This document shows, piece after piece, positions 51,274 through 60,301 of a DNA stretch of 64,000 bases. The stretch spans positions 62,001 to 126,000 of the forward strand of contig CAWEYO010000019.1 in assembly GCA_963813315.1 (NCBI GenBank). Reading direction: 5' to 3'. The DNA comes from CAWEYO01 sp963813315 (GTDB lineage: Bacteria > Pseudomonadota > Alphaproteobacteria > Rhizobiales > Rhizobiaceae). The translations under genes and the position numbers were made by a program. Position 1 is the first letter of the stretch. Each line of letters begins with the position of its first letter. A model generated the notes under the pieces. That model made no database searches, had not been told where the DNA came from, and saw only the letters and a program-made list of their open reading frames with translations.

Positions 51274-52240
51274 TCTGCCCGCCGAGCTCATCCTCGATAT
51301 AGACGCCAATGATATCGTCGAACGTTTCCTCAGCCGCGAAGCCCAGCTCGCGTGCGCGCCTTGCCTCGAATCGGGTGGGCCAGTTCCTGACGATCGACCA
51401 AACCTCGTCGTCCGGTTCCTCCCGGATCAACTTCTCGATGTCGTTGCCCGCAATCCGCTTCAGCGCCTCGATCTGTTCCCCGACCGACACCCCAACGCCG
51501 GGCATAGTAAGGTTTCGGCGTGGCCCGACCGCGTCGCCGTCGATTGTGGCAGCATGAAGCAGGAAGTTCACCGCGGAGCGCGGGCTGGCGAGCGTGTGGA
51601 CGACCGACCGGGGCACCGGCAGGATAGCCTCCTCGCCATTCAGCGGCTCGCGTATGATTCCTGAAAAGAAACTGGAAGCTGCTTTGTTGGGCTTGCCGGG
51701 TCTTACACAAATGGTCGGCAGGCGGATGCCGATGCCGTCGAAAAAGCCGCGCCGCGTATAGTCTGCCAACAGCGCTTCGCCGATCAGCTTCTGGGTGCCA
51801 TAGGAGGTAAGCGGCGTCGGATGGAATTCGTCCGGGATGACGTCCGGAAATGGTGCGCCGAACGCCGCGATCGACGAGGTGAATACAAGGCGCGGTCCAT
51901 CGTTCGCCAGCCTGATCGCGTCGAACAGCGCACGCGTTCCATCCAGATTGACGCGGTAGCCGAGATCGAAATTCGCCTCGGCTTCGCCTGAAACGATACC
52001 GGCCAGATGGAAGACGACGTCCGGTTTCGATGCAATCAACGTTTCTGCGGCGCCCGCTTCCGAAAGATCGCCGGTATGGATCGAGACATGCGCGCCCTCC
52101 ATCGGCAAGGCAGCGGCGGGCACGATGTCGTGCATATCGAGCGCGGCAATCCTGCGGTCTGCCAGCATCCCGTCCCGCTGCAACCGGGCGGCGAGCTTGC
52201 GGCCGATCATCCCGGCCGCCCCGGTGATCAGGATGCGCAT
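51251..52240 (-). CDS. denD: D-erythronate dehydrogenase-like NAD-dependent epimerase/dehydratase
   Basis: A 329-residue extended SDR. MRILITGAAGMIGRKLAARL holds the NAD loop TGAAGMIG; FHLAGIVSGEAEANFDLGYR and NLDGTRALFDAIR follow; SSIAAF and SYGTQK give the catalytic Ser and YxxxK-like Tyr. This closely fits DenD, which oxidises D-erythronate at C2, but the usual partners (DenK/OtnK kinase, OtnC) are absent. AGGGG precedes the ATG at 52240. It is in an operon with a small membrane protein one base upstream. Confidence 0.75.
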   Translation of the reverse strand: MRILITGAAGMIGRKLAARLQRDGMLADRRIAALDMHDIVPAAALPMEGAHVSIHTGDLSEAGAAETLIASKPDVVFHLAGIVSGEAEANFDLGYRVNLDGTRALFDAIRLANDGPRLVFTSSIAAFGAPFPDVIPDEFHPTPLTSYGTQKLIGEALLADYTRRGFFDGIGIRLPTICVRPGKPNKAASSFFSGIIREPLNGEEAILPVPRSVVHTLASPRSAVNFLLHAATIDGDAVGPRRNLTMPGVGVSVGEQIEALKRIAGNDIEKLIREEPDDEVWSIVRNWPTRFEARRARELGFAAEETFDDIIGVYIEDELGGQIRRTSSR

Positions 52241-52241
52241 G

Positions 52242-52442
52242 TCACTTCCCCTTTCGTTGCGCCCGCCCACGCAGCCAGAACAGCAGGAAAAACGCCGCGA
52301 CAAAGAGGACCGGCACAACGCCAGCGGCGGTTAGGGAGACGCTGCCGATAGCCAGCATAATGACCGGCAGGTAATAGGCCACGAGCCCGAAGCCGAGCAA
52401 AATGACAGCAGCCGCCAGTGCTGCCTCCCTGTTGTCGCTCAT
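52242..52442 (-). CDS. Small two-helix membrane protein
   Basis: 66 residues from the ATG at 52442 (MSDNREAAL). Two hydrophobic helices, AAAVILLGFGLVAYYLPVIM and TAAGVVPVLFVAAFFLLFWL, end in a basic RGRAQRKGK. Its stop is one base from the denD ATG. No family is recognised; the translational coupling and codon use argue that it is real. Confidence 0.6.
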   Translation of the reverse strand: MSDNREAALAAAVILLGFGLVAYYLPVIMLAIGSVSLTAAGVVPVLFVAAFFLLFWLRGRAQRKGK

Positions 52443-52518
52443 CACAATGTCCATTCGCGAATTTTGGTTGGGAGGGCGGCTCCCTCTGACGCGCGGTAAT
52501 GTTTTCCGGCACGCGACA

Positions 52519-53469
52519 TCAGCGCCCCTCCTTCATGTGAGTGTGGTCGGCATGGGAATCGGCGCACTGCCCAAACTCGGGTTCGACAGTAGCATGGTCT
52601 ATGCCATGGTTCAGCGCGAGCCGCTTCTTGATCGCGCGAATAGCGCCATGCGCATCGGCGCCCGCGACGAGACAAGCGTGGAGCGTCGCGAAATTCCGCG
52701 CTCCATCAAGCGACCATATGTGCATGTGGTGAATTTCCAGCACGCCGGCTACGTGAGTTTCGATGTCCCTGGCGATGCCGTCGCGATCGAGATTGTCCGG
52801 CACGCCCTCGAGCAGCAGATGGCCGGATTCCCTGATGAGCGCCGAGGCGCTGTAAAAGAGCAGCAGCGCGACCAGCACGGACAGAATTGGGTCGATCACC
52901 GTCCATCCGGTGGCGAGAATGACGCAAGCCGCGACAAGCACCGCGACGGACCCGAGCAGATCACCCATGACGTGAAGTGCTGCACCCCGCATGTTAAGGC
53001 TCCGCCTGTCGCCTCCGTGCAACAGCAGAAACGCCCCGATGTTGACCAGCAAGCCAAGGACCGCGATGACCAGCATCGGCCCGGCCAGAACTGGCGCGGG
53101 TACATTCAGCCGATGCCATGCCTCATAGATGATCCAGAGCCCGATCGCGAAGACCGTCAGGCCGTTCGTGTAGGCGACAAGCGTCTTCAAGCGATCGAAG
53201 CCATAGGTCATGCGCGCCGTCGCCACCCGGCTTGCCAAATGAAAGGCATACCACGCGAGTACGAGCGAAACTGAGTTGGTCAGCATGTGACCCGCGTCCG
53301 CAAGCAGCGCCAGAGAGCCCGTCAGGAGGCCGCCCGCAGCCTCAGTGGCCATGAAACAGGCTGTCAGGCAGGCGGCCGCAAGCACCCGCGCCTTGTCACT
53401 ACCACCGTGGTCGCGCGCATGGTGGTGGCCGTCGCCGTGGCCGTGGGCATGTCCATGGACGCGCGCCAT
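52519..53469 (-). CDS. CDF-family cation efflux transporter
   Basis: 316 residues, with a His-rich N-terminus (HGHAHGHGDGHHHARDHGG), six helices and a cytoplasmic domain (EIHHMHIWSLDGARNFATLH). It exports Zn, Co or Cd with proton exchange. The helix-5 metal pair is intact (ALHVMGDLLGS). In helix 2, DAGHMLTNSVSL has Asn where the metal-binding Asp of HxxxD is expected, which may shift metal preference. The ATG at 53469 is preferred (MARVHGHAHG); an in-frame ATG at 53484 is possible. Confidence 0.88.
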   Translation of the reverse strand: MARVHGHAHGHGDGHHHARDHGGSDKARVLAAACLTACFMATEAAGGLLTGSLALLADAGHMLTNSVSLVLAWYAFHLASRVATARMTYGFDRLKTLVAYTNGLTVFAIGLWIIYEAWHRLNVPAPVLAGPMLVIAVLGLLVNIGAFLLLHGGDRRSLNMRGAALHVMGDLLGSVAVLVAACVILATGWTVIDPILSVLVALLLFYSASALIRESGHLLLEGVPDNLDRDGIARDIETHVAGVLEIHHMHIWSLDGARNFATLHACLVAGADAHGAIRAIKKRLALNHGIDHATVEPEFGQCADSHADHTHMKEGR

Positions 53470-53480
53470 GCCGCTTCCCT

Positions 53481-54167
53481 TCACGCGCCGGGGTCGGACC
53501 GAAAATCTTCCAACCGGCGCTTCTGACGGCCATGGCTATCAAAATTGGCCGGATCGAGCCAGCCTTCGTACGCTCGCCGCAGCGCCGGCCATTCCTTGTC
53601 GATGATCGAATACCAGGCCGAGTTGCGATTCTCGCCCTTAACGACGAGATGCTGCCGGAAAACGCCTTCGAAAGTGAATCCGAAACGTTCGGCGGCCCGC
53701 TTCGATGGTTCGTTGAGGTTGTTGCATTTCCACTCGAAACGCCGATATCCAAGCTCGTCGAAGGCGTATGTGGCGAACAGAAACAGTGCTTCGGTGGCGG
53801 CATGCCGTCTCGAAATCAACGGACCCCAGTAGATGTGACCGATCTCGATGACGCCATGCGCCGGCTCGATGCGCAGGAACGTCTGTCGGCCGGCGACCTT
53901 GCCTGTTGCCTTGTCGATAACAGCGAAAAAGAGCGGATCGGCGCTTGCCTCGGCATGATCCAGCCACGCCTGGAATTCGGCGCGGCTTCGCGGCGCGATA
54001 TCCGGCAGATAGCGAAAGCGGCCGGCGATGTCCGGCACCGATGAAGCCTCGAACAGCCCATCGCCGTGTCTGGCCGCACTGAGCGGCTCGAGCCGCACAT
54101 AACGGCCTTCCATGGGCGCACGCGCGGGGCGCGGCCTTGGCTGCCAGTCCTTCAAATCGTCCGCCAT
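53481..54167 (-). CDS. GNAT-family acetyltransferase, RimJ/RimL type
   Basis: 228 residues. PMEGRYVRLEPLSAARHGDG, then IGHIYWGPLISRRHAATEAL, FATYAFDELGYRRFEWKCNN and AAERFGFTFEGVFRQHLVVK match the RimL-like protein acetyltransferase fold (YdaF/Rv-type). The ATG at 54167 has GGAGG at good spacing; the longer open frame reads into the divergent aminotransferase leader. The target amine is unknown. It lies 11 bp before the CDF gene on the same strand. Confidence 0.87.
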   Translation of the reverse strand: MADDLKDWQPRPRPARAPMEGRYVRLEPLSAARHGDGLFEASSVPDIAGRFRYLPDIAPRSRAEFQAWLDHAEASADPLFFAVIDKATGKVAGRQTFLRIEPAHGVIEIGHIYWGPLISRRHAATEALFLFATYAFDELGYRRFEWKCNNLNEPSKRAAERFGFTFEGVFRQHLVVKGENRNSAWYSIIDKEWPALRRAYEGWLDPANFDSHGRQKRRLEDFRSDPGA

Positions 54168-54258
54168 CATTCCTCCAGTTTCGTTCGGCCTTGCGCCGCG
54201 GCGCGGGTCATCAGAAAGTGAAACCTGCCAAAAAACGCTTACCAGATGGACGCGCGCG

Positions 54259-55443
54259 ATGCTCCACACGATTTCCGCCTTCGATCGCCTCGGCGAGGAA
54301 AACGCATTTGCCGTTCTCGCGCGGGCGTCTGCCCTGGCTGCAGGTGGCAGGGACATCATCAATCTCGGCATCGGCCAGCCGGACTTCAGGACGCCGGCCC
54401 ATATCGTGGAAGCGGCCATCAAGGCACTGCGTGACGGGCATCACGGCTATACGCCCGCGACGGGCCTTTTGGCGACGCGCGAAGCGGTAGCGCGGCGAAC
54501 ACTGACGACGACCGGCGTCGAGGTGTCGCCCGAAAACATCATGATCCTGCCCGGCGGCAAGCCGACGATGTATGCGGCGATCGTCATGTTCGGTGAGCCC
54601 GGCGTTGACATCCTCTATCCCGACCCCGGCTTTCCGATCTATCGCTCGATGATCGAATTCACGGGTGCGACACCGGTGCCCGTTCCGATCCGCGAGGAAA
54701 ATGGCTTCGCCTTCTCGGCGGATGAGACACTGGCCCTGATAACTCCGAAGACCCGATTGTTGATCGTCAATTCGCCGGCGAACCCGACCGGCGGCGTAAC
54801 GCCTTCCGCCGAGATCGAAAAACTCGCGAACGGCCTTGCCGCACATCCGGAAGTCGCGATCCTCTCGGACGAGATCTACGAGGTCATGACCTATGACGGC
54901 GAAGAGCATTGTTCGCTTCTGCGATTTCCCGAAATCCGCGACCGCCTGATCGTCCTGAACGGCTGGTCGAAGACGTGGGCGATGACCGGCTGGCGCCTGG
55001 GGTGGTCGATCTGGCCGAACACCAGCGAAAGTGGATATCTCTACGACAAGATGCGCAAGCTCGCGGTCAATTGCTGGTCGTGCGTCAATGCACCGAGCCA
55101 GTATGCCGGTATCGCCGCGATCGACGGCCCGCAGGACGACGTCGCAAAGATGATGCAAGCGTTCCAGCGCCGCCGGAAAGTCGTGGTCGAGGCGCTGAAC
55201 GGCCTGCCTGGAATTTCATGCGTGACGCCGAAGGGCGCCTTCTACGCATTTCCGAACATCGCCGGGACAGGCTGGAAGGCGAAGCACCTGGCGTCGGCGC
55301 TGCTGGAGGAAGCAGGCGTCGCGCTGATCGGAGGCCCCGATTTCGGCGTTCTCGGTGAAGGCTACCTTCGCCTCTCCTATGCAAACTCCGAAGAAAACAT
55401 AGTGCGCGCGATCGAGAGGATCGGGGCGTTTTTGGCGAAGTGA
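54259..55443 (+). CDS. Class I/II pyridoxal-phosphate aminotransferase
   Basis: 394 residues from the ATG MLHTISAFDRLGEENAFAVL. INLGIGQPDF, SPANPTGG, the PLP Asp/Tyr in LSDEIYEVM, the Schiff-base Lys in NGWSKTWAMTGWRLGW and the substrate Arg in YLRLSYANS are all present. It belongs to the aspartate aminotransferase fold I, near the alanine/valine-type or AspC-like group; amino donor unknown. The reading frame upstream of 54259 overlaps the divergent acetyltransferase and is not translated. Confidence 0.88.
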   Translation: MLHTISAFDRLGEENAFAVLARASALAAGGRDIINLGIGQPDFRTPAHIVEAAIKALRDGHHGYTPATGLLATREAVARRTLTTTGVEVSPENIMILPGGKPTMYAAIVMFGEPGVDILYPDPGFPIYRSMIEFTGATPVPVPIREENGFAFSADETLALITPKTRLLIVNSPANPTGGVTPSAEIEKLANGLAAHPEVAILSDEIYEVMTYDGEEHCSLLRFPEIRDRLIVLNGWSKTWAMTGWRLGWSIWPNTSESGYLYDKMRKLAVNCWSCVNAPSQYAGIAAIDGPQDDVAKMMQAFQRRRKVVVEALNGLPGISCVTPKGAFYAFPNIAGTGWKAKHLASALLEEAGVALIGGPDFGVLGEGYLRLSYANSEENIVRAIERIGAFLAK

Positions 55444-55598
55444 GACGGGCGAAAACAAGCTGCGACGTCGAGGCATGGATTCCCGACACTCTCCGCTCGT
55501 TCGTCGCTAACGAGGTCGGGAACGACGCACTTCATTTTGCTTCCGCCAATCGCCGGCATCCGAGATAGGAGGAAACCTCCCACGCCGCGGCGCCGCTG

Positions 55599-56354
55599 TC
55601 ACCCCCTGCCGACATAGGGCATTTTCGTTGCCATCACCGTCATGAACAGCACGTTGGCGTCGAGCGGCAGGCCGGCCATATAGACCACGGCTTCTGCGAC
55701 CCGCTGGACGTCCATCATGGCCTCCGGTGCGACTGTGCCGTTGGCTTGTGGCACGCCGACAGCAATGGGCGCTGCCAGATCGGTCAGGGCGTTGCCGATA
55801 TCGATCTGCCCACAGGCGATGCCAAAGGGACGGCCGTCCAGGGCCAGCGTCCTGGTCAGCCCGCTGATCGCATGCTTGGTGGCGGTGTAAGGCACTGAGC
55901 CGGGCCGAGGCGCATAGGCCGAGACCGAGCCGTTGTTAATGATGCGGCCGCCCTGCGGGGACTGACGCCGCATCATCCCGAACGCCTTGCGGGCGCACAA
56001 GAACGACCCAGTGAGGTTTACGGCGACGATCTGGTCCCAGACATCCACCGGAATTTCGTCGATCAGCGTCGGCTTGTAGCCCATGCCGGCATTGTTGAAG
56101 AGCAGGTCGATATGGCCAAAGGCCTGTGCGGCGGTTTCAAACAGCCGATCGACGTCATCCGGCTTCGATACGTCGCACGAAACCGCCAACGCCTTCGCCT
56201 CGGTCGATCCGGCGTCGCTTATCGCGTCTTCGAGAACGGCGAGCCGGCGGCCGCAAAAGACGGCGTTCCAGCCATCCTTGAGAAGCGCCGTCGCCACGGA
56301 TTTTCCGATGCCGGTCCCTGCCCCGGTGATGACGGCGGTCTTGCTGGGTGACAT
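55599..56354 (-). CDS. SDR-family oxidoreductase
   Basis: 251 residues from the ATG at 56354 (GGGAGGAGG upstream). TGAGTGIGKS glycine loop, FNNAGMGYKP, catalytic Ser in NNGSVSAYAP, YTATKHA. After the active site GIACGQIDIGNALTDLAAPI resembles the group of rhizobial SDRs annotated as 3-oxoacyl-ACP-like reductases. It is convergent with the aminotransferase and has no partner in its strand. Confidence 0.85.
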   Translation of the reverse strand: MSPSKTAVITGAGTGIGKSVATALLKDGWNAVFCGRRLAVLEDAISDAGSTEAKALAVSCDVSKPDDVDRLFETAAQAFGHIDLLFNNAGMGYKPTLIDEIPVDVWDQIVAVNLTGSFLCARKAFGMMRRQSPQGGRIINNGSVSAYAPRPGSVPYTATKHAISGLTRTLALDGRPFGIACGQIDIGNALTDLAAPIAVGVPQANGTVAPEAMMDVQRVAEAVVYMAGLPLDANVLFMTVMATKMPYVGRG

Positions 56355-56613
56355 CGTGCCCCTCCTCCCGAATCTTCCTGTTGCCGCCGCGCGTCCTTTG
56401 GAGCGCGCAAAGGAAGGCGAAACGGGTCTGCCAAGGCATTGCAGATGCGCGCGCCAGCGGCAAGCACTGCAAAAAGGGCGGCCATTGGCGACCGCCCCTC
56501 GCCCGGACCGCGCCTGGGAGGAGGATAGCGGGCCCGGCTGCCTGAAATGATGCTCCTTCTGCGTTAACGAAAGCTTACCATCTTCCCGGGGCGGTTCAAC
56601 GGCGGGCCAGGTC

Positions 56614-57316
56614 TCAGGCTTTCGCCGCCTCGACAACCGTCGCCTCGACATGTTCCACAAGTGTGTCCGGCAGCTCAAGCCGGCCAGCCAGCAGATCGAG
56701 ATAGCCGCGCTCGGCGCGCGAGTCCGGATTGATGGCGAGGCGCGAAGCGGTGTAGAGCTCGATCTTCTGCGCATCGGTCTTGGCGGCCGCGACGAGCTCG
56801 CTCAGAATGTCCGAGCGCTCCAGTTCCTCGATGAGGAATTTCTCCGCCTCGGCGCCGATACCGGAGAGTTCTGAGCCTGTCAGCGATCTTCTTGCGTTCC
56901 TCGTCATCGATATGACCGTCGGACTTGGCCGCGGCAATCATCGCGCGCACCAGCGTCAGCGCGAATTCCTCCTCGCCCTGAGGCGCCTGCGAAGGGTGAA
57001 AGCTGGTATCTTCGGGCGCCGGCAGCAGTTCCGGCTCGCGCGCTGCCGCTTCGGCTGGTTGCTCGCCGCTCTGATAGTTCTGGAATGCCTTGTAGGCAAG
57101 GCCCGCGACGGCTGCGAGACCGCCAAGCTTGAGTGCTGATCCCGTAACGGCGCGGCCCGCCCCCGTACCAAGCAGAACGGCGAGAACAGCCCCTGTAGCG
57201 AGCGGATTGTCCTTGGCAAGCTGCGTCACCTGACCGGTCTTCTCGCGAACGGTCGATTCGGTCCCGGGGACTTTCGAACCAAGCAGATCATCAAGCAGTT
57301 TCTTGGGATCAAACAT
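56614..57316 (-). pseudogene. DUF533 (TerB-like) membrane protein, frameshifted
   Basis: The first frame gives MFDPKKLLDDLLGSKVPG, a glycine-rich helix pair (ATGAVLAVLLGTGAGRAV) and AMIAAAKSDGHIDDEERKKI. After about 56885 the protein continues in another frame as LTGSELSGIGAEAEKFLIEE, AAKTDAQKIELYTASRLAIN and YLDLLAGRLELPDTLVEHVE. One base is wrong; corrected, it is a normal DUF533 protein of about 234 aa with a TerB-type metal-binding helical domain. Given good conservation on both sides, an assembly error is quite possible. Confidence 0.8.
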
Positions 57317-57456
57317 GCCAGCCTCCGTTTGCATGCCCGTCGCCCCGCCGAACAGGCAGATCGAGATGGCTGAGGTAGGCAGCCCTTCACGGCATTACAA
57401 TGACGACCATAAACTTGGCCGTTGGGCGCAGTGCGCCTTAGTGTCCGATCCTCTAA

Positions 57457-58386
57457 TTAGCTGCCGATATGAGGGCGCGCGCCCCGCGCCGCAGCAATCG
57501 CGACCTGCCGATGACGCTCGGCATAGCGCTTGCGGTCCTCCTCGCTGCGCGTGTCGTGGCATTGCGGGCAGGACAAGCCCTCGCGGTAGAGCGGCGACTG
57601 CCGCGCCTCGGCCGTCAGGGGATAGCGGCAGGCGCGGCAAAGCTCGGCCTCCCCTTCCGCCAGCCCATGGGTCACTGAAACGCGCTCGTCGAAAACGAAG
57701 CATTCGCCTTCCCAGAGGCTCTGCTTCGCCGGCACCTCCTCGAGATACTTCAGGATGCCGCCCTTGAGGTGATAGACCTCTTCAAGGCCAAGGGACCGCA
57801 TATAGGCCGTCGCCTTCTCGCAGCGGATGCCGCCGGTGCAAAACATCGCCACCTTGCGGCCTTGCAGTTCCTGTCCGTGACGAGCGACCCACTCAGGGAA
57901 GTCGCGGAAGCTTCTGGTTCCGGGATCGACCGCATTGCGGAACGTGCCAATCGCAACCTCATAGTCGTTGCGCGTGTCGATCACGACAGTTCTGGGATCG
58001 GAGATTAGCGCGTTCCACTCGGCCGGCTCGACATAGGTACCGGCGCCGCAGGCCGGGTCGATACCGCCCACGCCCATCGTCACGATTTCCTTCTTGAGCC
58101 GCACCTTCATTCGATGAAAAGGCATTTCCGGCGCCGTGCTGTATTTCACGTCCATGCCGGCAAGCCCGGGGATCTCCTCGAGACGCGCGATGAGCGCCGC
58201 TATCGCCATCTCGCTCCCGGCCACCGTACCGTTGATCCCCTCCTTCGCGAGCAGTAGCGTGCCCTTGATATCGTGCGCGAGGCAGAACCGGATCAGCGGC
58301 TCTCGCAGCGACACGAAAGCCTCCAGCCGGCAGAACCGGTAGAGCGCGGCAATGCGGAAAGGCGGTTGCGGCGTGGATGAATTCAT
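57457..58386 (-). CDS. trhO: tRNA uridine-34 hydroxylase (rhodanese family)
   Basis: 309 residues, the YceA/TrhO family that forms 5-hydroxyuridine at tRNA position 34 under oxygen. The N-terminal acylphosphatase-like domain has IKGTLLLAKEGINGTVAGSE; the rhodanese domain holds the catalytic Cys in MFCTGGIRCEKATAYMRSLG and HLKGGILKYLEEVP. The C-terminal CRACRYPLTA and CPQCHD are two CxxC zinc-like pairs. The ATG at 58386 fits the family start; the upstream open frame is spacer. Confidence 0.92.
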   Translation of the reverse strand: MNSSTPQPPFRIAALYRFCRLEAFVSLREPLIRFCLAHDIKGTLLLAKEGINGTVAGSEMAIAALIARLEEIPGLAGMDVKYSTAPEMPFHRMKVRLKKEIVTMGVGGIDPACGAGTYVEPAEWNALISDPRTVVIDTRNDYEVAIGTFRNAVDPGTRSFRDFPEWVARHGQELQGRKVAMFCTGGIRCEKATAYMRSLGLEEVYHLKGGILKYLEEVPAKQSLWEGECFVFDERVSVTHGLAEGEAELCRACRYPLTAEARQSPLYREGLSCPQCHDTRSEEDRKRYAERHRQVAIAAARGARPHIGS

Positions 58387-58623
58387 GACGAACGCCCTAA
58401 AGGCCTGTGCCCTTTCTTTCAAGGGCAGACAATGCCTGCAGCACAAGAGCTGGTCGAAAATTCGCCGTTGCGGGCCACAAATGGCAATTCTTGCGCTTTT
58501 TGACTGAAAGCCCCGCCAACATGTTGCCGGACGGCGCCGTGGTTGCAGCCGAAAAATCGAATTCGCTTTTCCACCCCCTCCACCGTTCATCAATAATCGC
58601 GACCGAAGCCGGAGGGTATAGAC

Positions 58624-59331
58624 ATGTTCAGCAAGTGCACCGTTACAGAAATTTCAGCCGTGGCCACGGAATTGGGCGTTGAGCCGGCCGCGCTGCTGGC
58701 AGTCGCCGAGGTCGAGAGCGGCGGCAAGGTCTTCGCGAGCGTCGGGCAGCGCCGGGAACCTATCGTGCGTTTCGAAGCCCACTATTTCGACCGCCGGCTT
58801 TCGCACACGGATCGTGAAACTGCCCGAAAGGCTGGACTGGCCTCGCCCATCGCCGGCCGGATCGCCAATCCGGCAACCCAGGCCGCGCGCTGGCGGCTCG
58901 TCGACCGCGCCGCGGCGATCGATCGGCAGGCCGCCTACGAAGCCGTTTCCTGGGGGCTCGGCCAGGTCATGGGCGCCCACTGGGCCTGGCTTGGCTATAC
59001 CGGAGTCGACGCGCTTGTCGCGGAGGCCCGGTCCGGCGCGGGCGGACAGGCACGATTAATGGCACGCTACATCGAAAAAGCAGGGCTGTTGCCGGCGCTC
59101 CGAAAGCGGGACTGGACAGCCTTCGCGCGCGGATACAACGGCCCCGCCTATGCCCGCCACGGCTACGATCGCAAGATCGCCGCAGCCTATGAGCGTCATC
59201 GCGCCGTTCGCGCCGAGGAGAAAGAGCCACGGGCTGAAATTTCCGTGGCGGCGATTTCGTCGAAGCCCGTCAAAGGCAACGGCAGATGGCTTGTTCCGGC
59301 CTGGCTTGCCTCGCTGCTTGGCCGGGCGTGA
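58624..59331 (+). CDS. N-acetylmuramidase (DUF3380, phage-endolysin type)
   Basis: 235 residues. The catalytic Glu lies in LLAVAEVESGGKVF; REPIVRFEAHYFDRRLS, SWGLGQVMGAHWAWLGYTGV and WTAFARGYNGPAYARHGYDR are the diagnostic motifs of the N-acetylmuramidase fold. There is no signal peptide. The C-terminal 45 residues are a basic linker ending in WLVPAWLASLLGRA, perhaps membrane-associating. GGAGG lies 10 nt before the ATG. It stands between core genes with no phage genes around, so it may be a domesticated endolysin, or part of a gene-transfer agent or autolysis function. Confidence 0.88.
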   Translation: MFSKCTVTEISAVATELGVEPAALLAVAEVESGGKVFASVGQRREPIVRFEAHYFDRRLSHTDRETARKAGLASPIAGRIANPATQAARWRLVDRAAAIDRQAAYEAVSWGLGQVMGAHWAWLGYTGVDALVAEARSGAGGQARLMARYIEKAGLLPALRKRDWTAFARGYNGPAYARHGYDRKIAAAYERHRAVRAEEKEPRAEISVAAISSKPVKGNGRWLVPAWLASLLGRA

Positions 59332-59430
59332 GCGGCACTCCGCCTGTTCTCGCGGTGGACTCACCAATTCTCATCTGTTAAATCGGTCTGTTAAATCGGT
59401 TGAAATCTCCTAGCTGCACGGGGTCCCGCC

Positions 59431-60069
59431 ATGTCGAAAAAGACCGAAAAGCTCCTGTCGCTGCTCGGCGGCCAGCCTGTGATCCCCGTGCTCAGGATCG
59501 AACGCGCAGCCGATTGCGTTCCGCTGGCGCGAGCTTTGGCGCGAGGCGGCCTGAAGATGATAGAGATCACACTACGAACACCTGAAGCACTGGAGGCGAT
59601 CCGGCGTGCAGCGAACGAGGTCGAGGAAGCGGTCGTCGGCGCGGGCACGATTCTTTCAGCCGCTCAGTTCCAAGAGGCCGCGAAGGCCGGATCACGCTTC
59701 ATCGTCAGCCCGGGCATCACCCGCGAAGTCCTTGCGGCCGGCCGCGACAGCGACGTGCCCCTTCTGCCGGGCGCGATCACGCCAAGCGAGATCATGACTG
59801 CCCAGGAGGCGGGCCTCGATTTCCTGAAGTTCTTTCCGGCGGAACAGGCCGGCGGCGCCGCGTTCCTGAAGTCGCTTGCCTCGCCGTTCGCCGGCATCCG
59901 CTTTTGCCCTACAGGCGGCATCGGCATCGGAAACGTCAGGGACTACCTTGACCTGCCCAACGTGATTTGCGTCGGCGGATCGTGGGTGGCGCCAGACGAT
60001 CTCGTCAAGGCTGGCAAGTGGGACGAGATAGAGACGCTTGCCCGGCAGGCCTCGCAGATTGGCCGCTGA
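59431..60069 (+). CDS. eda: 2-dehydro-3-deoxy-phosphogluconate aldolase
   Basis: 212 residues of the class I KDPG/KHG aldolase that splits KDPG into pyruvate and glyceraldehyde-3-phosphate in the Entner-Doudoroff pathway. The proton-shuttle Glu and phosphate Arg are in IEITLRTPEAL, GAGTIL follows, and the Schiff-base Lys is in LDFLKFFPAEQAGG; FCPTGGIGIGNVRDYLDLPN binds phosphate. edd and zwf are not adjacent, so it is a lone gene here. Confidence 0.92.
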   Translation: MSKKTEKLLSLLGGQPVIPVLRIERAADCVPLARALARGGLKMIEITLRTPEALEAIRRAANEVEEAVVGAGTILSAAQFQEAAKAGSRFIVSPGITREVLAAGRDSDVPLLPGAITPSEIMTAQEAGLDFLKFFPAEQAGGAAFLKSLASPFAGIRFCPTGGIGIGNVRDYLDLPNVICVGGSWVAPDDLVKAGKWDEIETLARQASQIGR

Positions 60070-60301
60070 GGAATGACGACATATTTCCGGGAGTTGACCG
60101 GCACTCCGGAAATATCCCTTTGGTTGGGACTGTCTTGATCCTGGAAATTGGCCGGCCCCATTGCCAGCCGACTAGCTTGCCCCACCCTCCTAGCCGACTG
60201 CGGCCGCTATACCAGCACCGTTGAGGCCTCGCCCGTCACACCCGTGGCCTTTGGTCATGTCTCGTCATCGCCACCCGTTTCCGGTCTGGCGGCTCTTCGC
60301 C

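Noticed and set aside
26982..59331. Possible prophage, from the HNH nuclease remnant and the endolysin-type muramidase
   Set aside because: They are 31 kb apart with core metabolic genes between, and no structural, integrase or packaging genes are present.
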